Below are positions 55,055 to 64,000 of a stretch of DNA of 64,000 nt, piece by piece. The stretch covers positions 186,001 through 250,000 of the forward strand of contig NZ_MKKX01000033.1 of assembly GCF_002091985.1 (NCBI RefSeq). Direction: 5' to 3'. Both the position numbers and the translations under genes were made by a program. Position 1 is the first letter of the stretch; each line of letters starts with the position of its first letter. The notes under the pieces were generated by a model. It did no database searches. It was not told where the DNA came from and was given only the letters and a program-made list of their open reading frames with translations. Source of the DNA: Rhodococcus sp. 1163 (lineage in GTDB: Bacteria; Actinomycetota; Actinomycetes; Mycobacteriales; Mycobacteriaceae).

Positions 55055-56850
55055 TGGTCAATCTCGTCAATCTCGAAAACGTCTCCAAGTCTTTCGGCGT
55101 CAAACCGCTGCTCGACGGAGTGTCCCTCGGAGTGCAGGAGGGCGAACGCATCGGCATGGTCGGCCTCAACGGTGGTGGTAAGACCACCACGCTCGAGGTT
55201 CTCGCCGGCATCGAGCCGCCCGACTCGGGGCGGGTCAGTCGGGTCGGCGGGCTGCGGATGGCCGTCGTCACCCAGCGCGGTGTGCTGCCTCCGGGCTCGA
55301 CCGTCGGGCAGGTCGTTCTCGATCCGCTCGGCATGGCCGAGCACGAGTGGGCGGGCGACTCACGCGTACGAAACATCCTGACCGGCATCGGTATTGCCGA
55401 CCTCGGTCCTATCGGTAGCTCGGGGCTCGACGCGTCCATCGACAACCTGTCCGGCGGTGAGCGCCGAAGAGTCGCGCTGGCGGCGGCGCTCGTCCAGGAT
55501 CTCGACCTGTTGGTGCTCGACGAGCCGACCAACCATCTCGACGTGGAAGGCGTGCAGTGGCTCGCCGCGCATCTGGTTTCGCGTCGGAGCGCGCTCGTCG
55601 TCGTCACTCACGATCGTTGGTTCCTCGATACGGTGGCGAACCAGACGTGGGAGGTCGTCGGCGGCGGCGTCGAAACCTACGAGGGTGGATACAACGACTG
55701 GGTGTTCGCTCGTGCCGAGCGCAGCAGGCAGGCCGATGCTTCCGAGGAGCGTCGACGCAACCTGGCGCGTAAAGAGTTGGCGTGGCTGCGTCGCGGCGCA
55801 CCGGCCAGAACCTCGAAGCCCAAGTACCGGATCGAAGCGGCCGAAGCGTTGATCGCCGACGTGCCTGCGCCGCGCGACTCCGTTGCCTTGGCGTCGTTCG
55901 CACAGCGTCGACTCGGCAAGGTCGTCATCGAACTGGAAGATGCACGACTCGAAACTCCGGACGGCCGTGAACTGGTTCGCGACTTCACCTGGCGCCTGGC
56001 TCCGGGGGAACGAGTGGGTCTGGTAGGGGTCAACGGTTCCGGTAAGACCACGCTCCTGCGCACCCTTGCCGGTGAGTTGGAACCCGCCGTCGGCAAGCGT
56101 ATTCAAGGTCAGACCGTCAAGATCGGTTGGCTCAAGCAAGAATTGGACGATCTGCCCAAGAAGCTGCGAGTTCTCGACGCAGTCAAAGAGGTAGCTGAGC
56201 GAATCACCCTGGGCGACAAAGAGGTATCGGCGGGCCAGCTCGCCGAACGTCTGGGGTTCACCCCTGCCCGTCAGCGGACTCCAGTCGGTGATCTGTCCGG
56301 CGGCGAGCGTCGACGGTTGCAGCTCACACGGGTATTGATGGCGGAGCCCAACGTGCTGTTGCTCGACGAGCCCACCAACGATCTCGATATCGACACACTG
56401 CAACAGCTCGAGGACCTGCTCGACGGTTGGGCAGGCACCATGGTGGTCATCAGCCACGACCGGTACCTCATCGAGCGGATCTGTGACTCGACCTGGGCGC
56501 TGTTCGGTGATGGCAAGCTCACCAATCTCCCCGGTGGCATCGAGGAGTACTTGCGTCGTCGCGCGGTGATGGCGGCCGAGGCCACACCGGATTCGCTCAC
56601 CACCGGCGGTGTCGTCAAGACCGCTGTGCGTGACGCCGGATCCGAGAGGGCTGCTCGTAAGGAGCTCAGCAAGCTGGAGAAGTCCGTCATTCGTTTGTCG
56701 AAGAGGGAAGCGGAGCTGCACGCCGAACTGGCCGAGGTGGCCACCGATCCGGGCAAGCTGGTGGCATTGGACACCGAGCTCAAGCAGGTGGTGGCGGACA
56801 AGGACGTCGCCGAGGAGCGTTGGATGGAGCTGGCCGCCGAGCTGGAGTGA
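55054..56850 (+). CDS. ABC-F family ATPase (Uup-like)
   Basis: A 598-residue protein with two ATPase domains and no membrane segment. The first has Walker A GLNGGGKTTTLEV, signature LSGGERRRVALA and DEPTNHLD; the second has GVNGSGKTTLLR, LSGGERRRLQLT and DEPTNDLD. A C-terminal coiled coil (ARKELSKLEKSVIRLSKREAELH) is of the Uup type. ABC-F proteins act on ribosomes or DNA structures. It is translationally coupled to ispE. Confidence 0.9.
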   Translation: MVNLVNLENVSKSFGVKPLLDGVSLGVQEGERIGMVGLNGGGKTTTLEVLAGIEPPDSGRVSRVGGLRMAVVTQRGVLPPGSTVGQVVLDPLGMAEHEWAGDSRVRNILTGIGIADLGPIGSSGLDASIDNLSGGERRRVALAAALVQDLDLLVLDEPTNHLDVEGVQWLAAHLVSRRSALVVVTHDRWFLDTVANQTWEVVGGGVETYEGGYNDWVFARAERSRQADASEERRRNLARKELAWLRRGAPARTSKPKYRIEAAEALIADVPAPRDSVALASFAQRRLGKVVIELEDARLETPDGRELVRDFTWRLAPGERVGLVGVNGSGKTTLLRTLAGELEPAVGKRIQGQTVKIGWLKQELDDLPKKLRVLDAVKEVAERITLGDKEVSAGQLAERLGFTPARQRTPVGDLSGGERRRLQLTRVLMAEPNVLLLDEPTNDLDIDTLQQLEDLLDGWAGTMVVISHDRYLIERICDSTWALFGDGKLTNLPGGIEEYLRRRAVMAAEATPDSLTTGGVVKTAVRDAGSERAARKELSKLEKSVIRLSKREAELHAELAEVATDPGKLVALDTELKQVVADKDVAEERWMELAAELE

Positions 56851-57007
56851 CCTGCACATGATGGCGGTGTTCGACGGCAGTAGGTACTTTCGATAGCAGG
56901 ACGGTTCGGCGGACCGCGCACACCGGATACGAGAGGACCCACGAGTACATCGTGTCCATACTTTTCATACCGAGCTTCCAGCCGAGCGCCGAGATGAGGT
57001 CCGCTCA

Positions 57008-57685
57008 GTGACGTCCGTAGTGCGCACGGCCATGGGTGATTCGTTCGAGGATCTACATCCCAAGGTCCAATGGCGCTTCGGACTGTCCGCGGCGGACGGG
57101 TTTTGCCAGATCGGCGTCGGCGTCATGGAAGAGATGACCCATTCGGCGTTGGTGCCGAGGCCCGTTCTGGCGCTCGGGGCCCGGCGGGGTTTGTTCCCCG
57201 GGGGTCGAGGAACCGATATTCCCTTCACCGTCGCCAACTACGCGTACACCGACGATCTCGGACGGGAGACGATGTCGTTCGTGCGCCGTTTTTCCTTCGT
57301 CGGAAAGCCACAGGGCATGAACTCGGTGATGGTCACACCGGCTGTGTCCCAGGGGCACGATGTTGCGCTGGACTACCTGGGATATAGCTCGGACATGCTG
57401 GTACACACTCGATGTAGCGCGGACGCCGATGGTGGAATCCTGCTCGAGAGCGGCGCACCGCGGATACGTGGGCTACATGTCCCCGCGTTCGCATCTGCCC
57501 TGACAACCGGACGCGAATGGTGGGACGAGGGCGAGCAGCGGCATCGCATTCAGATCGACGTCACCAGCCCGATATTGGGTCGGCTGTTCCATTACCGAGG
57601 ATGGTTCACAGCCGAGGAACGTCCGTGCGCTGCCGCTGACATTCCCGAAGATGCACGGCCGTCGCGGCTGGAAGAGCACGAATAG
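57008..57685 (+). CDS. DUF4166-like protein
   Basis: A 225-residue soluble protein beginning near FEDLHPKVQWRFGLS, a typical DUF4166 opening, with later RETMSFVRRFSF and SPILGRLFHYRGWF. DUF4166 proteins are of unknown function. The start is taken at GTG 57008; ATG 57032 is also plausible. An apparent stem-loop follows the stop. Confidence 0.68.
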   Translation: MTSVVRTAMGDSFEDLHPKVQWRFGLSAADGFCQIGVGVMEEMTHSALVPRPVLALGARRGLFPGGRGTDIPFTVANYAYTDDLGRETMSFVRRFSFVGKPQGMNSVMVTPAVSQGHDVALDYLGYSSDMLVHTRCSADADGGILLESGAPRIRGLHVPAFASALTTGREWWDEGEQRHRIQIDVTSPILGRLFHYRGWFTAEERPCAAADIPEDARPSRLEEHE

Positions 57686-57689
57686 CGCT

Positions 57690-57731
57690 GGAACCCTCTG
57701 ATGCTGGACATAGTCGAGCCAGAGGTGTTCC
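57690..57731. terminator. Imperfect hairpin between convergent genes
   Basis: GGAAC-C-CCTCTG pairs with CAGAGG-T-GTTCC around a 19-nt loop. No clear T run is seen, so its terminator role is tentative. Confidence 0.4.
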
Positions 57732-57749
57732 GTCACATGTGGTGAGAGA

Positions 57750-58439
57750 TCAGCGGTAGCCCTTGGCCGGGTTGAGCAGATCGAGCACGATGGTCTGTCC
57801 GTTGGACCTGACATGGATCTCAGGGTTCTGCAGTCCACCGGAGGTGAGGTACTCACCGAGGAGCTGAAGTAGCTCGTCGGGGCCGACCGAGGTGTCTGGC
57901 GTACGGATGTCACCGGTGCGGCTGCCCAGCTCGTTCTGAGTGAGTCGGCCCGCTATGCGTACCGAGGCAACACCCATCGCGGTCCGGCGGTCGGGTGCTG
58001 CGCCGCGTGCCGGGCTCGACGACGGGCCGCTGCCGGCGCCGTTCGTTGCGTAGGTGCTCGATCGGCCGTTGGTCGGCAGGCCGTGCTCGGAGATCTGATC
58101 GCTAGTAGTCACTTCAACCTCGTTCGAATCTTTGGACGGCTGCTCGGGGCCGGCACTTGGGGGTTCCTGCTTCATGACCGATTGCTCCACTTCCTGCGTG
58201 ATCGCAGGCTTTGCGGGCGTCGTAGGTGCCATCTCGGCGGGATCCTTCGCCGGAGGTGTGGCGGTCTTCGGATTGGTCGATGCAGGCGAGTCTGCCCAAG
58301 GCGGCAAAATGTCCGCGGCCAGTTTCGGGGTCGGCGTACTCAACCGGTGGGCCGGTGTTTGGCCGATCTTGATTCCCGCCTGCGGATAGCTGGAACCCTG
58401 CGTCATAGAAGACCTCGCGTCGTGAAGAACCTGTGTCAT
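57750..58439 (-). CDS. Pro/Ala-rich protein with C-terminal small domain
   Basis: A 229-residue protein. The first 150 residues are low-complexity Pro/Ala/Thr/Ser and probably disordered. The last 80 look folded (ASVRIAGRLTQNELGSRTGDI and DELLQLLGEYLTSGGLQNPEIHV), ending with LLNPAKGYR. There is no signal peptide. The start could also be at MTQGSSYPQ (58406). The family is not recognised. Confidence 0.6.
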   Translation of the reverse strand: MTQVLHDARSSMTQGSSYPQAGIKIGQTPAHRLSTPTPKLAADILPPWADSPASTNPKTATPPAKDPAEMAPTTPAKPAITQEVEQSVMKQEPPSAGPEQPSKDSNEVEVTTSDQISEHGLPTNGRSSTYATNGAGSGPSSSPARGAAPDRRTAMGVASVRIAGRLTQNELGSRTGDIRTPDTSVGPDELLQLLGEYLTSGGLQNPEIHVRSNGQTIVLDLLNPAKGYR

Positions 58440-58564
58440 GCCACGTCTCGGTGTGCAATGTGCTGCACTCGAGTATGAAACGTACCCGAAGCCCGTTCGG
58501 ACTTCGGAAGCGTAGCACTATGACTGTTTAGCGGGTCCGATTGCGAGTATTTTCCCGTTGCGGG

Positions 58565-60247
58565 TCACTCACCCGCAGCGACGAGGGGCTCCAGTGTCAG
58601 TTCGGGCATCTCCTTCTGGAGGTACTGCAGACGCCACTTGTCGCTGACGAGAGCGAGCAGCACGCCGTCCGTCCGCGTGAAAACCTCCACGCCGCGCTGG
58701 CGACCCAACTCGACCGCAGACTCGGTGTCGGTCCGACGAGCGAGCGAATAGCCCAGCGATTCCAGACGGGCATCGACACCGAACTCAGCTTTCATTCGGG
58801 CCATGACCACCTCGAACTGCATGGGACCGACAGCTGCGAGAACCGGCGAAGCGTCACCGCGAATATCGTTGCGCAACACCTGAACAACGCCCTCGGAGTC
58901 CAACTGCTCCACGCCGCGACGAAACTTCTTGTACTTGTCGGCGCTGTCCACGCGCAACAGTGCGAAGTGCTCGGGCGCGAACGAAGGAATCGGCGGGTAC
59001 TCGACCTTCTTCTCCGTGTACAAGGTGTGCCCGGGTGCGAGAGCGGTGGCGTTGACGAGTCCCACGACGTCACCGGGATACGCGTGCTCGACGGTGGTCC
59101 GCTCCCGACCGAACACGGTCAAGGCGTACTTGGTGGTGAACGGCTTACCGGTCTGCGCGTGCGTCACGACCATGCCGCGCTCGAACACGCCAGACACGAC
59201 GCGCATGAACGCCAACCGGTCCCGGTGCGCAGTATCCATTCCAGCCTGCACCTTGAACACCACAGCGCTGAACGGATCGGTCACTTGCCTCGCGATACCC
59301 TTGATGTCTTCCCTCGGCCCTGGCTGCGGCGCAAGCGCCACCAGAGTGTCCAAGATCTGGCGAACCCCGAAGTTGAGCATCGCCGAACCGAAAATGACGG
59401 GCGACGTCTGGCCGGCGAGGAACATTTCCTGATCGTGGCCCTGGCCGCTTGCAACCAGGAGTTCGCTCTCTTCGACTGCCGTGTCCCACTCGATGCCCTC
59501 GCGCGCAGCGGCAGCGTCGGCATCCATCAATTCCTCGGGGGCGATAGTGGCGCCACCAGCGGTGCGAGTGAATCGGATGTAATTGCCTGCCCTGACGTCG
59601 AGCAGACCACGGAAGTCTCCTGCGATGCCGACAGGCCAGTACAGCGGTGTCGGAGTCAGTCCGATGCGCTGTTCGATCTCGTCGAGGAGTTCCAGTGGTG
59701 ACTGACCCGGCCGGTCCCACTTGTTGATGACGGTGATGACCGGAATGCCGAACTGGCGGCATACCTGAAAGAGCTTGAGCGTCTGTGGTTCCAGGCCTTT
59801 GGCTGCATCGATGAGCATCACTGCCGCATCGACAGCGGTCAGAACCCGGTAGGTGTCCTCGGAGAAGTCGGCGTGGCCGGGGGTGTCCACGAGGTTGATG
59901 ACGTTGATCTCGTCGACGCTCCGGTCGAGCTGGTAATTGAACTGCAGCGCGGTCGAACTCACCGAGATGCCGCGTGCCTTCTCCATTTCCATCCAGTCCG
60001 AGACCGTGGCGCGTCGACCGGCCTTACCGTGGGTGGCGCCCGCTTCCGAGATCACTCGGGCGTGCAGTGCGAGGGCTTCGGTCAGCGTGGACTTACCGGC
60101 GTCGGGGTGGGAGATGACGGCGAACGTGCGCCTGCGATGGACCTCGTGGACGAGTTCCTTGTGCGGGTTCTTCGGCTGCGCCGTCGACTCGGTGGCGGTA
60201 CTGCTCTTGTCGACCGGAGCGTCTACCGAATCGGGCGGCGTACTCAA
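58565..60247 (-). CDS. prfC: Peptide chain release factor 3
   Basis: A 560-residue translational GTPase. G motifs are SHPDAGKST, RGISVSS, DTPGHADF and NKWD; the C-terminal part has RF3 features such as FKVQAGMDTAHRDRLAFMRV. It recycles RF1/RF2 after peptide release. The N-terminus is extended about 35 residues (STPPDSVDAPVDKSS). The start is TTG at 60247 with GAGG 5-6 nt upstream; no ATG or GTG start lies closer. Confidence 0.9.
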   Translation of the reverse strand: MSTPPDSVDAPVDKSSTATESTAQPKNPHKELVHEVHRRRTFAVISHPDAGKSTLTEALALHARVISEAGATHGKAGRRATVSDWMEMEKARGISVSSTALQFNYQLDRSVDEINVINLVDTPGHADFSEDTYRVLTAVDAAVMLIDAAKGLEPQTLKLFQVCRQFGIPVITVINKWDRPGQSPLELLDEIEQRIGLTPTPLYWPVGIAGDFRGLLDVRAGNYIRFTRTAGGATIAPEELMDADAAAAREGIEWDTAVEESELLVASGQGHDQEMFLAGQTSPVIFGSAMLNFGVRQILDTLVALAPQPGPREDIKGIARQVTDPFSAVVFKVQAGMDTAHRDRLAFMRVVSGVFERGMVVTHAQTGKPFTTKYALTVFGRERTTVEHAYPGDVVGLVNATALAPGHTLYTEKKVEYPPIPSFAPEHFALLRVDSADKYKKFRRGVEQLDSEGVVQVLRNDIRGDASPVLAAVGPMQFEVVMARMKAEFGVDARLESLGYSLARRTDTESAVELGRQRGVEVFTRTDGVLLALVSDKWRLQYLQKEMPELTLEPLVAAGE

Positions 60248-60391
60248 ACGAACCTCAATCTCACGTTGTGCGGCATCGGGCTCGTACCAGGGTACTCGGA
60301 CGAAAAGGCGGTAACGGTTCACCTCCGCGCGAGGATTGAATAACCTGAACACCACCTGCCGCGACCACGCTCGCTCGACGAGGAGATGGCA

Positions 60392-62026
60392 TTGAGTAAG
60401 TTCACCGAAGAAATGTTCGCCACGGCACAATCCAGTCGTCGCGGACTCGTGACCGGCGAGCCTGACCAGCCACTCCGTCAGTCCTGGGGTGAGATCCACC
60501 AGGACGCGCGCGCGATAGCGGGCGCTCTGGCCGAGGCGGGGATCGGGCACGGAGACGCGATCGGTGTCCTCGCCGGGCAGCCGGTGGACATCGCACCCGC
60601 CTGTCAGGCCACGTGGATGCGGGGCAGCTCGGTCACGATGCTGCATCAGCCGACGCCGCGGACCGACCTTGCCGTGTGGGGGCAGGACACCGAATCCGTG
60701 GTGAAGATGATCGCCTCCAAGGCCGTCGTTCTCGGCGCCCCGTTCGACGTCGCCGCCCCGATTCTCGAGGAACGCGGCATCACCGTGTTGAAGATCGAAG
60801 ACATGCGTCGCGGCTTTCCTGTCGATCCGATCGACACCTCGGAGTCCGACATCGCGCTCCAACAGTTGACGTCGGGGTCCACCGGGTCACCCAAAGCGGT
60901 GCGGATCACCCATGAGAACTTTTTCGTCAACGCGTACGCCATGATCGATCGGATCGAGTTCGACGTCGACCGCGACGTCATGGTCAGTTGGCTGCCGTTG
61001 TTCCACGACATGGGTATGGTCGGGTTCCTCACCGTGCCCATGCAGGTCGGGGCCGAGGTCGTCAGTATCACCCCACTGGACTTCCTGCGGTCACCACTGC
61101 TGTGGGCCAAGCTGATCGACAAGTATCGCGGAACTGTAACGGCGGCACCGAATTTCGCCTACTCACTGCTCGCTCGACGGCTGCGGCAAGCCGACGAAAA
61201 TTTCGATTTGGATCTGAGCTCACTGCGCTACGCCTGGAACGGCGCCGAGCCGGTGGATCCGGACACGATGACGGCGCTCGCCGAGGCCGGACGGCCGTAC
61301 CAACTCGATCCGCTGGCCCTTGCCCCTGTCTACGGTATGGCGGAAACGACTCTGGCCGTGTCCATTCCGGACCCGTATCAAGGACAGGTGCTCGACGTCG
61401 TCGACGCAGACCTACTCGAGGCGATGGGTCGGGCGGTGCCGGCCACCAAGGGCAACGTGCGGGCCCTGGCGACGCTCGGCAAGATGGTGCCGAACCTCGA
61501 AGGACGCGTGGTGGACAAGGAAGGACAGGTATTGACACCGCGCGGTGTCGGCATCATCGAAGTACGCGGCAAAGCGGTTACCCCCGGATACATCACCGTC
61601 GACGGCCCGGTAGCAACCCAGGACGAGGACGGTTGGCTCGATACCGGCGACGTCGGATACTTCACCGAGGACGGTCTGGTCGTGGTGTGCGGGCGTATCA
61701 AGGACGTCATCATCATGGGCGGCCGCAACATCTATCCCACCGACATCGAGCGGGCCGCAGGGTCCGTGCGCGGAGTGCGCCCGGGCAACGCCGTCGCAAT
61801 CCGTCTCGACGCCGGTGACAAGCGTGAAAGTTTTGCAGTTGCCGTGGAAACCAACGATTTTCGTGATCCGGAGGAGGTCAAGCGGATCGAGCGTGAAGTG
61901 GTCCACGCCGTGCACTCGGAGGTAGGCGTGCGGCCCCGCACCGTCGCTGTCCTCGGACCGGGTTCGATTCCGAAGACGTCCTCGGGCAAGCTGCGTCGGG
62001 CCAATTCGGCTGCGTTGCTGGGGTAG
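60392..62026 (+). CDS. Fatty-acyl-AMP ligase / acyl-CoA synthetase family (Rv1013-like)
   Basis: A 544-residue adenylating enzyme. AMP-binding motifs are [47 protein letters not shown] and the C-terminal Lys of [10 protein letters not shown]. It matches mycobacterial Pks16, which begins MSRFTEKMF; hence TTG 60392 (MSKFTEEMF) is chosen, with AGGAG 6 nt before it. ATG 60386 is too close to that site. It activates a fatty acid for lipid synthesis. Confidence 0.9.
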   Translation: MSKFTEEMFATAQSSRRGLVTGEPDQPLRQSWGEIHQDARAIAGALAEAGIGHGDAIGVLAGQPVDIAPACQATWMRGSSVTMLHQPTPRTDLAVWGQDTESVVKMIASKAVVLGAPFDVAAPILEERGITVLKIEDMRRGFPVDPIDTSESDIALQQLTSGSTGSPKAVRITHENFFVNAYAMIDRIEFDVDRDVMVSWLPLFHDMGMVGFLTVPMQVGAEVVSITPLDFLRSPLLWAKLIDKYRGTVTAAPNFAYSLLARRLRQADENFDLDLSSLRYAWNGAEPVDPDTMTALAEAGRPYQLDPLALAPVYGMAETTLAVSIPDPYQGQVLDVVDADLLEAMGRAVPATKGNVRALATLGKMVPNLEGRVVDKEGQVLTPRGVGIIEVRGKAVTPGYITVDGPVATQDEDGWLDTGDVGYFTEDGLVVVCGRIKDVIIMGGRNIYPTDIERAAGSVRGVRPGNAVAIRLDAGDKRESFAVAVETNDFRDPEEVKRIEREVVHAVHSEVGVRPRTVAVLGPGSIPKTSSGKLRRANSAALLG

Positions 62027-62104
62027 CGTGCACCCTTTTTGTAAGGCGCGCACAGGGGCTCGGACGTGAACAGGGCGCGAAGGTTGGCAAAAATGGTGTT
62101 AGCT

Positions 62105-62692
62105 TCAGCGCGGATGAACCTGGTTCTGCGCAGCTTCGAGCCCGACGCGTAGAAGCAGTTCCGCCGCATCGGCAGCTTCCTCACAGATCACGCCGAGATC
62201 TTTGCGTTCGGCCGCGGAGAATGGCTTCAGGACGTACGCGGCAGCATCCATCCGACCCGGCGGTCGGCCGACCCCGACCCGTGTGCGCAGATAGTCCTTG
62301 GTGCCCAGGTGCTGTGAAATCGAGCGCAGGCCGTTGTGTCCGCCCTCGCCGCCGCCGAGCTTGAGGCGAATCGCTCCGAACTCGATGTCCAGTTCGTCGT
62401 GCACGATCACGATGTTGCTCGGGTCGACGGAAAAGAAACGCGCAAGTGCGGCCACCGGTTGGCCCGACAGGTTCATGAACGTGCGCGGCTTGGCCACCAC
62501 CACCGGGCGATCGCTCAGGCGCGCCTGAATCACTTCGGAATTGGACTTCTTGTGAGAAGAGAACTTTGCACCGATTCGAGCGGCCAACACGTCGGCGACC
62601 ATGAAACCTACGTTGTGCCGCGTCGCCTCGTACTGAGGTCCGGGGTTCCCGAGTCCGACGATCAGGGCTGGCTCTACATTCACAGCGACCAT
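62105..62692 (-). CDS. pth: Peptidyl-tRNA hydrolase
   Basis: A 195-residue enzyme that frees stalled peptidyl-tRNA. The signature is [20 protein letters not shown] with catalytic His; then [27 protein letters not shown] and [11 protein letters not shown] 62692 is used. It is downstream of rplY, with a hairpin between. Confidence 0.94.
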   Translation of the reverse strand: MVAVNVEPALIVGLGNPGPQYEATRHNVGFMVADVLAARIGAKFSSHKKSNSEVIQARLSDRPVVVAKPRTFMNLSGQPVAALARFFSVDPSNIVIVHDELDIEFGAIRLKLGGGEGGHNGLRSISQHLGTKDYLRTRVGVGRPPGRMDAAAYVLKPFSAAERKDLGVICEEAADAAELLLRVGLEAAQNQVHPR

Positions 62693-62718
62693 GCTTCCAT
62701 TCAGGTGACAAACAACAA

Positions 62719-62750
62719 CGCGCCGCTCCCCAGTGCAGGGGAACGGCGCG
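62719..62750 (-). terminator. Hairpin between rplY and pth
   Basis: CGCGCCG-CT-CCCC with its partner GGGG-AA-CGGCGCG and a 6-nt loop; on the minus strand it is followed by GTTGTTGTTTGT. It probably ends part of the rplY message before pth. Confidence 0.65.
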
Positions 62751-62771
62751 TCGGTAGTTGAAGGGCCGAGA

Positions 62772-63401
62772 TCAGCTCTCGGACTCTTCCGAACTGTCCT
62801 CGGCTGCTTCCGGAGTGGCCTCTTCGGTGGCATCGCCTTCGAGGTCCGACTCGGACGGCGCCTCGACGACATTGACGAGCAGCAGTTCGGCGTCGGACAC
62901 CAAGGTGACGTTCTCAGGCAGCGCGACGGCGCCTGCGAGGATCTGCGATCCGGCTTCGAGGCCCTCGACCGAGACGGTGATCGACTCGGGGATCGACAAT
63001 GCGTCGGCGTCGATTTCGATGACGGTCGAGTCGGTGTAGACCAGGGTGCCAGCAGCGGCGTCGCCCTCGATGAGGACGTTGACCTCAACGGCGACGCGCT
63101 CGCCCTTCTTGAGGACGAGGAGGTCGGCGTGCTCGATGCTGCGACGGATCGGGTGCACGACGATGTACTTGGTGAGTGCGACCTGCTCTGCGCCGTCGAT
63201 GTCGAGCGTCAGGACGGCGTTGGTGCCGTGGTTACGGAGAACGGAAGCGAAGGCACGCGAATCGAGTGCGAGGTGCTGCGGGTCGGTTCCGTGTCCGTAC
63301 AGAACGGCAGGAACGAGGCCGTCGCGACGTGCGCGGCGGGCTGCACCCTTGCCGAATTCGGTGCGAACGATTGCCTTGAGGTTGTTAACAGTTTGCGCCA
63401 T
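62772..63401 (-). CDS. rplY: 50S ribosomal protein L25/general stress protein Ctc
   Basis: A 209-residue long-form L25. The 5S rRNA-binding domain includes [21 protein letters not shown]; the C-terminal TL5 domain has [19 protein letters not shown], and the tail is acidic. It binds 5S rRNA. The position before pth is conserved with Rv1015c-Rv1014c. Confidence 0.94.
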   Translation of the reverse strand: MAQTVNNLKAIVRTEFGKGAARRARRDGLVPAVLYGHGTDPQHLALDSRAFASVLRNHGTNAVLTLDIDGAEQVALTKYIVVHPIRRSIEHADLLVLKKGERVAVEVNVLIEGDAAAGTLVYTDSTVIEIDADALSIPESITVSVEGLEAGSQILAGAVALPENVTLVSDAELLLVNVVEAPSESDLEGDATEEATPEAAEDSSEESES

Positions 63402-63585
63402 GTGGTGAATGCTCCTGGTGTATCGCTTGTGGCGGATAAAGACTCGTCGGGGCTGACACGTACGAGCAAGGCCAGGGGCCGAGCCGCGTCGATCACGGTA
63501 GTTCCTGTGTAGGTTCTACCCTCGCCGAGACAACCCGGAAGACTTTACACGACGGCGCTACCGACACCTCGAGTGCGTCCGGAAC

Positions 63586-64000
63586 TCACCGGGTTCGGAG
63601 TGCCTCGACCATGTCGTCCAGCTGCGCGAACGTGACGAAATAGTGCGGTGACGCCCGTACGACGGCGTCGAGTCTCCGATGCGTCATGTCGAGGAGCGTC
63701 GAGCTGCGTGGACTCACGGTGACCGTCACACCCTTGGCTGTCAGGAAGTCGCGGACGGCGGTCGGCGCGAGCTCCGCGACCGTGAAGGACACGATGCCGC
63801 TCTTGTGGTCGCCCAGATCGTGCACCGACACACCATCGAGACCCCGTAGCGCGGTCCGCAGGTATTCGGCACGCTGGGAGATCGCTTCTTCTGCGTTGTC
63901 GATGCCGATATCGAGCAGGTAGTCGACAGCGGCACCAAGCGCCAATCGAGCTGCGACGTCGCATTCCCAGAATTCGAATCGCGTGACGTCGGGCGCGAGT
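63586..64000 (-). CDS. Class V aminotransferase-fold PLP enzyme (C-terminal part, cut by window edge)
   Basis: The last ~137 residues of a larger minus-strand gene that enters from beyond base 64000. Visible text includes VTRFEFWECDVAARLALGAAV, a segment found in class V/cysteine-desulfurase-like aminotransferases, then VHDLGDHKSGIVSFTV. The PLP lysine and the start lie outside the window. The substrate is unknown. Confidence 0.72.
   Translation of the reverse strand, partial: LAPDVTRFEFWECDVAARLALGAAVDYLLDIGIDNAEEAISQRAEYLRTALRGLDGVSVHDLGDHKSGIVSFTVAELAPTAVRDFLTAKGVTVTVSPRSSTLLDMTHRRLDAVVRASPHYFVTFAQLDDMVEALRTR

Overview
The window looks like a high-GC mycolic-acid actinomycete, most likely Rhodococcus or a close Nocardiaceae relative. 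The evidence is three MspA-family porins, mprA/mprB/pepD, rpfB, an FmdB/Ruc-type protein, a WS/DGAT acyltransferase, and a gene order that follows the Mycobacterium tuberculosis Rv0958-Rv1015c backbone (chelatase-type AAA plus VWA pair; mprAB-pepD-moaB2-mscL; ruc-FTHF ligase-galU-moeA/glp-rimJ-glpR; arcA; pmt-rsmI; metG-tatD-rpfB-ksgA-ispE; acyl-AMP ligase-pth-rplY). Lineage-specific genes interrupt this backbone. There is no rRNA, CRISPR array, insertion sequence or prophage; one tRNA-Ala(CGC) is present.

Layout. 0-5 kb: AAA ATPase/VWA pair, a lipoprotein and an AEC permease. 5-7.5 kb: a zinc-starvation cluster of two divergent arms around two Zur-like palindromes. One arm has rpmB, a truncated rpsN and rpsR; the other has a P-loop-less CobW/Mrf-type protein, rpmE2 and rpmF2. 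7.5-15.1 kb: accessory genes (rubrerythrin-VIT transporter, secreted lipase, VOC protein, an AT-richer stretch with a DUF3558 lipoprotein and a small helical partner, two SnoaL-fold proteins, an LLM flavin oxidoreductase and a tiny secreted protein). 15.1-21.4 kb: corA, a TRIC-type channel and the envelope-stress module mprA-mprB-pepD-moaB2, ending in an unlisted 59-codon gene. 21.4-27.6 kb: porins, small exported proteins, mscL, a SAF-domain protein and ruc.

27.8-32.5 kb: folate ligase, then galU, moeA/glp, rimJ and a glpR/sepX-like membrane protein, followed by tRNA-Ala. 32.7-41.9 kb: two tandem GyrI-like effector-binding proteins, a TetR regulator, a cytosolic molybdenum oxidoreductase with its flavin reductase, an SDR, arcA, a Spx/ArsC-like protein, a GntR regulator, DoxX and a BCCT transporter. 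41.9-48.1 kb: protein mannosyltransferase, rsmI, a second TetR, SRPBCC, an HSL-type hydrolase and a WS/DGAT. 48.3-64 kb: metG, tatD, rpfB, ksgA, a WYL regulator, ispE, an ABC-F ATPase, a DUF4166-like protein, prfC, a fatty-acyl-AMP ligase, pth, rplY and the C-terminal part of a class V aminotransferase cut by the window edge.

The most notable signals are: (i) a 55-bp quasi-palindromic element in three copies, always between convergent genes; (ii) a Zur-controlled ribosomal-protein cluster with an N-terminally truncated S14 that has gained Cys/His residues and no L33 gene; (iii) paired TCTCAG direct repeats with an 11-bp period upstream of both mprA and pepD; (iv) several inverted or direct repeats in divergent promoters that look like undescribed operators.
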